Origin: JBHIER01 sp046760705 [NCBI: bacterium]
GTDB taxonomy: Bacteria > JBHIER01 > G020348925
Assembly (NCBI GenBank): GCA_046760705.1
Contig: JBHIER010000103.1
Coordinates: 1-9,215, forward strand
DNA length: 9,215 nt
Direction of reading: 5' to 3'
Numbering within the stretch: position 1 is the first letter of the stretch; the number at the start of each line of letters is the position of its first letter. Shown here one piece after another: positions 7,023 through 9,215 of this stretch. The notes below the pieces were generated by a model, which had not been told where the DNA came from, made no database searches, and saw nothing but the letters and a program-made list of their open reading frames with translations. The position numbers and the translations under genes were made by a program.

Positions 7023-7051
7023 TTGACATCCCCACCATTTTTTTATATGCT
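7023..7051 (+). promoter_or_regulatory. Predicted sigma70-type promoter of the PorD-like gene
   Basis: A perfect TTGACA (7023-7028) is followed after 17 nt by TATGCT (7046-7051, 4 of 6 matches); TATATG at 7044 is an alternative -10. Transcription would start around 7058. This makes the ATG at 7060 almost leaderless and favours the ATG at 7084. Confidence 0.65.
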
Positions 7052-7083
7052 TTACAAGGATGTCTCATATCAAGGGAGGCGCG

Positions 7084-7974
7084 ATGAAAAAGAGTGGACG
7101 TGACAGATCTGCTTCAGGGGTGTGGGGGCCAGTTGTGCTCCTGTTCTGTTGGGTGCTGGCACTTTTTTGCACCGCCCAGACCGAAGCCCAGCATTTGAAA
7201 AGCAAGGTTGTCTTGAACCTCACGCAACTGGCTGAGGTGAAACAGAAGAGGGTGGAGGGGCTCCAGGAGACGATCCGAGATTACATCGACAATTCCCGAT
7301 GGATCGATGATCCGTTCGATTTCGAAGTTCCGCTGAGCTTCACCATGAGTTTGCAGGATATCAGTCAGACCTATGAGGATCGATACCTAGCACAATTGCA
7401 GGTTTCCAACAATCGGGACATCCAGTACAGAGATAAATACTGCCGCTTTCCGTACCAGATGAACGATCCCCTCTTTCGGGACGACTCCAACTACGATCCG
7501 CTCACAGGTCTGATCGATTTCTATGTCTATATGATCTTGGGGGGTGAGATGGACAAGCGGGCCATCCTGGGTGGGACCCCATTTTATGAGAAGGCTCTGG
7601 AGGTGTGTCAGAACGCCGGTTTTGGGCGCAGCGAATTCTACCAGGGGTGGGATCTCAGAAAAGAGCTTGTGGAGAAGGTGTTGGACGATGAGATGGCGAC
7701 CTTTCGGAAGCTGGAGGCCGTCTTCTTTAGGGCAAAGGTGTATCACAAAGATGGCCGAGGCAAAAAGGCCAGGCAGTATTGTCGGGCGGTCATTCTCAAG
7801 TTGGGAAAGATGTTCGAAGCAAACCCCCAGGATGAGAGGATAAAGGACTTTTTCAAATACCACTATTTCGAGATTGGTGAGCTCTTTGAAGATGAGAAGG
7901 CCTCGGCCCTTTTCGAAAAGCTGATCGAACTGGATCCTGAACACCGGGAGGAGTACGAGAAGTATATCGACTGA
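7084..7974 (+). CDS. Secreted DUF4835/PorD-like protein
   Basis: The 296-aa product starts at the ATG preceded by AAGGGAGG (7072-7079). An in-frame ATG at 7060 has no such site. A signal peptide is clear: basic MKKSGRDR, then hydrophobic VVLLFCWVLALFC, with likely cleavage after TEA, before QHLKSK. The mature part has the order I know from DUF4835: LQETIRDYIDNSRW, then LAQLQVSNNRDIQYRD, PLTGLIDFYVYMILGGEMD, LGGTPFYEKALEV and FYQGWDLRKELVE. It ends in a helical, TPR-like tail with LFEKLIELDPEHREEYEKY. In Bacteroidota this family is called PorD and is linked to type IX secretion, usually near coaBC and recN. Neither gene is adjacent here, so the role is uncertain: an envelope-associated periplasmic protein, possibly part of a secretion apparatus. 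Family assignment is from remembered pattern, not from a search. Confidence 0.75.
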   Translation: MKKSGRDRSASGVWGPVVLLFCWVLALFCTAQTEAQHLKSKVVLNLTQLAEVKQKRVEGLQETIRDYIDNSRWIDDPFDFEVPLSFTMSLQDISQTYEDRYLAQLQVSNNRDIQYRDKYCRFPYQMNDPLFRDDSNYDPLTGLIDFYVYMILGGEMDKRAILGGTPFYEKALEVCQNAGFGRSEFYQGWDLRKELVEKVLDDEMATFRKLEAVFFRAKVYHKDGRGKKARQYCRAVILKLGKMFEANPQDERIKDFFKYHYFEIGELFEDEKASALFEKLIELDPEHREEYEKYID

Positions 7975-8001
7975 GAAAGGAGAAGATGTTGTAAAAAAAG
8001 C

Positions 8002-8029
8002 TTGCATCTGAAAAAAATGCGCTTATACT
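8002..8029 (+). promoter_or_regulatory. Predicted promoter of the structured RNA
   Basis: TATACT (8024-8029, 5 of 6 matches to the -10 consensus) lies 16 nt after TTGCAT (8002-8007, a poor -35). The predicted transcript start, near 8036-8037, falls about ten bases before the 5' arm of the closing stem of the RNA described next. Confidence 0.45.
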
Positions 8030-8036
8030 ATACGAT

Positions 8037-8232
8037 CGGGTACAGAAGAGGGCTAAAAAGAAAAACCTCTCGAATTTGACGTACGAAGGTCGTCCCCTGA
8101 GGTTGAGGCTACTCGCCGTGACCCCCCGTTTCGAGCGGGGCGAGCGATGACAATAGACCGAAGGTGGCTGTAAAAATCCTTTACCGTGTTGAGGTTGGGT
8201 GAGTTTTTCGAATTTAGCCCTCTTTCTCTTTT
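8037..8232 (+). ncRNA. ssrS: Structured small RNA, candidate 6S RNA
   Basis: No protein is encoded here, but the sequence folds on paper into one long rod. The closing stem is a perfect 12-bp pair of AAGAGGGCTAAA (8046-8057) with 8213-8224. After a small internal loop come seven pairs of GAAAAAC (8060-8066) with GTTTTTC (8203-8209). Then follows a central unpaired zone containing a 3'-side mini-hairpin GTAAA/TTTAC (8170-8184). Then come six pairs of GTCGTC (8089-8094) with GATGAC (8146-8151) and an apical stem (CTCG 8112-8115 with 8141-8144, CCCCG with CGGGG). The 5' central zone contains GTCCCCTGAG (8092-8101), identical to the conserved pRNA-template segment of E. coli 6S RNA as I remember it. 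Size (about 190 nt), closing stem, central bubble and apical arm all fit 6S, the RNA that mimics an open promoter and binds sigma70 RNA polymerase. A T-rich run after the closing stem may end transcription. A small inverted-repeat element is the main alternative. Confidence 0.5.
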
Positions 8233-8507
8233 GTGAAAAAAAGAAGGGGGCCACGCGATCGGCCAGCCTCGCAGAGACCGGAGGCTTCTGGTCCTTGGGA
8301 TACGGAAGACAGATTGGAGTGGTGGAGTAGTGGATCGCACTTGAGTCTGAATCTGCGGGAGCTCCAAGATTTTCAATACACCAAGTCTCCAACCCTCCAG
8401 TACTCCTGTACTTCTAAAGATCTCTGTAACTCTATGGCAAATAATTCAGCTAAAAAAGAGGGGCCCCTCCTCATCCCGAAATAGCAATCGTGAGAAAGGC
8501 TGTTGAG
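8233..8507. other. Intergenic region without a recognisable gene
   Basis: No ORF here looks coding; the open frames on both strands are low-complexity shadows. Visible structure includes GAAGGGGG (8243-8250), which could pair with 8218-8230 in competition with the RNA's closing stem. A hairpin of GCCTC (8266-8270) and GAGGC (8281-8285) follows, then the 8-nt-period repeat (listed separately). AGTAC-TCCT-GTACT (8399-8412) and the palindrome GAGGGGCCCCTC (8458-8469) preceded by A6 are also present. Confidence 0.6.
8294..8416. repeat. Degenerate 8-nt-period repeat in inverted orientation
   Basis: On the plus strand, units TGGAGTGG (8315-8322), TGGAGTAG (8323-8330) and TGGATCGC follow one another with period 8. 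On the minus strand, from 8416 back to about 8361, units of the form NNNNTGGA repeat with the same period (for example GTACTGGA, GGGTTGGA, GACTTGGT). The two arrays face each other: 8316-8334 can pair with 8388-8406 at 14 of 19 positions. It looks like a decayed repeat that can form a hairpin. Its function is unknown. Confidence 0.4.
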
Positions 8508-9215
8508 ATGGTGAAATTCATAGTGGCCGGGTCTGCCTCAGGGGTGCCGGTCCCGAAAAGGAGTCATGCCTGCCTCGTCCTTGGCCTTGAGGAGAGGTTT
8601 TATCTCCTCGATGTGGGGGAAGGCGGTACATCTTCCCTGCTGCGGTGTGGCGTCGACCATCATCAGGTTGCAACGGTCTTCATCTCCCACATGCACCCCG
8701 ACCACTGCACCGGTCTGCCCATGCTCCTTCAGATGATGTATTTGGCCGAGAGGACCGCCCCCCTGGAGATCTACTTGCCCCGAGAAGGCGTGACCGGTTT
8801 TACAGACTGGTTGCCCAAGATCTACATCTTTCCGGAGAAGCTCCCCTTTCCTTTCAAAATGTCCCCCATTCTCCCCGGTCTTTTTTTTCAAGATGAACAT
8901 ATTCGCCTCTCAGCCTTTGCTAATGAGCATCTTCACGGATATCGTCCGCTTGTCTCATCGAAATATCCTGAGAGAACCCTGGAGAGCTACTCTCTTGTGA
9001 TTGAGTGGGAGGGGAAGAGGGCTGTTTACTCAGGGGACATCTCTTCCTTACACGACCTCCTCCCCCACAGCGAGGGGGCAGACCTGCTTTTTCTGGAGGC
9101 GACCCATGTGGGGGTTGATGAGATCATTCCATTTGTAGCCGAACAGGACGTAAAGCGGACGGTGCTGGTTCACATTCCCCCAGAGCTTGAGGGCAGGGAG
9201 GACCGTATCCGCCCC
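8508..9215 (+). CDS. Metallo-beta-lactamase-fold hydrolase, RNase Z-like (3' end outside window)
   Basis: An open frame of 236 codons runs to the right edge without a stop. The start ATG follows GAAAGG by 8 nt; an in-frame GTG at 8490 would add six residues. The N-terminus MVKFIVAGSASGVPVPKRSH matches the RNase Z/arylsulfatase-like branch of the superfamily. The zinc-binding motif is HMHPDHCTGLP (His61, His63, Asp65, His66). Other likely ligands are His141 or His143 (NEHLHGY), Asp177 (VYSGDIS) and His222 (LVHIPPELEG). LLDVGEGGTS supplies the glycine turn before the motif. Such enzymes cleave phosphodiester or ester bonds: tRNA 3' processing is one possibility, but the arm that binds tRNA in true RNase Z is not recognisable in what is visible. 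An uncharacterised hydrolase is equally likely. Confidence 0.88.
   Translation, partial: MVKFIVAGSASGVPVPKRSHACLVLGLEERFYLLDVGEGGTSSLLRCGVDHHQVATVFISHMHPDHCTGLPMLLQMMYLAERTAPLEIYLPREGVTGFTDWLPKIYIFPEKLPFPFKMSPILPGLFFQDEHIRLSAFANEHLHGYRPLVSSKYPERTLESYSLVIEWEGKRAVYSGDISSLHDLLPHSEGADLLFLEATHVGVDEIIPFVAEQDVKRTVLVHIPPELEGREDRIRP

Noticed and set aside
8046-8224. Miniature inverted-repeat transposable element suggested by the 12-bp matched ends
   Set aside because: No target-site duplication is visible at the ends, and the additional internal nested pairings plus the upstream promoter fit a structured RNA better; copy number elsewhere could revive the idea.
7853-8392. 179-aa open frame on the minus strand spanning the end of the PorD-like gene and the RNA region
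   Set aside because: It overlaps a solid plus-strand gene, has low-complexity composition and no recognisable motif or ribosome-binding site; the RNA structure explains its right half better.
8452-8469. GAGGGGCCCCTC palindrome with A6, a terminator-like shape for the minus strand
   Set aside because: The palindrome leaves almost no loop and no minus-strand gene ends there.
1-9215. CRISPR array, tRNA or rRNA genes, insertion sequences or transposases
   Set aside because: No regularly spaced direct repeats, no cloverleaf-like sequence, no rRNA signature and no transposase-like translation were seen on either strand.

Overview
The window is about 57% GC and comes from an uncultivated-looking, probably Gram-negative bacterium. 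The best lineage clue is the gene at 7084-7974. It encodes a secreted protein of the DUF4835/PorD type, a family typical of Bacteroidota and related FCB-group lineages. The adjacent corrinoid methyltransferase operon, with a pyrrolysine-free MttB homologue, suggests anaerobic C1/methylamine-type metabolism. Placement in a non-Bacteroidota FCB-like phylum is an inference from gene content only.

Layout. Bases 1-828 (minus strand) hold the broken remains of an extracellular protein, readable only by switching frames several times. Bases 843-2072 (minus) are a disrupted dinB (DNA polymerase IV) with an in-frame stop and two compensating frameshifts. Bases 2159-2740 (minus) encode LexA, intact as a reading frame but apparently lacking about ten residues just before the catalytic serine. 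Upstream of lexA lies a promoter region with nested inverted repeats. Bases 2991-6862 (minus) form a tight four-gene operon: corrinoid protein, MttB-like methyltransferase, AcsE/MtvA-like methyltetrahydrofolate methyltransferase and a zinc-type homocysteine S-methyltransferase. Its promoter diverges from that of the PorD-like gene on the plus strand. Bases 7975-8507 contain no convincing protein gene. They hold a promoter followed by a roughly 190-nt rod-shaped structured RNA that resembles 6S RNA, then a degenerate 8-nt-period repeat. From 8508 a metallo-beta-lactamase-fold hydrolase runs off the right edge.

How the parts fit together. The operon encodes each module needed to move a methyl group from a quaternary or tertiary amine-like donor (MttB-like) onto a corrinoid protein (MttC-like), and from there to tetrahydrofolate (AcsE/MtvA-like) or homocysteine (MetH N-terminal-like). 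In effect it is a methionine synthase taken apart and given an extra methyl-donor entry point. The lexA-dinB pair is a classical SOS unit that appears to be decaying. All clear frame lesions lie in the first 1.5 kb, so either gene decay or poor sequence near a contig end could explain them.
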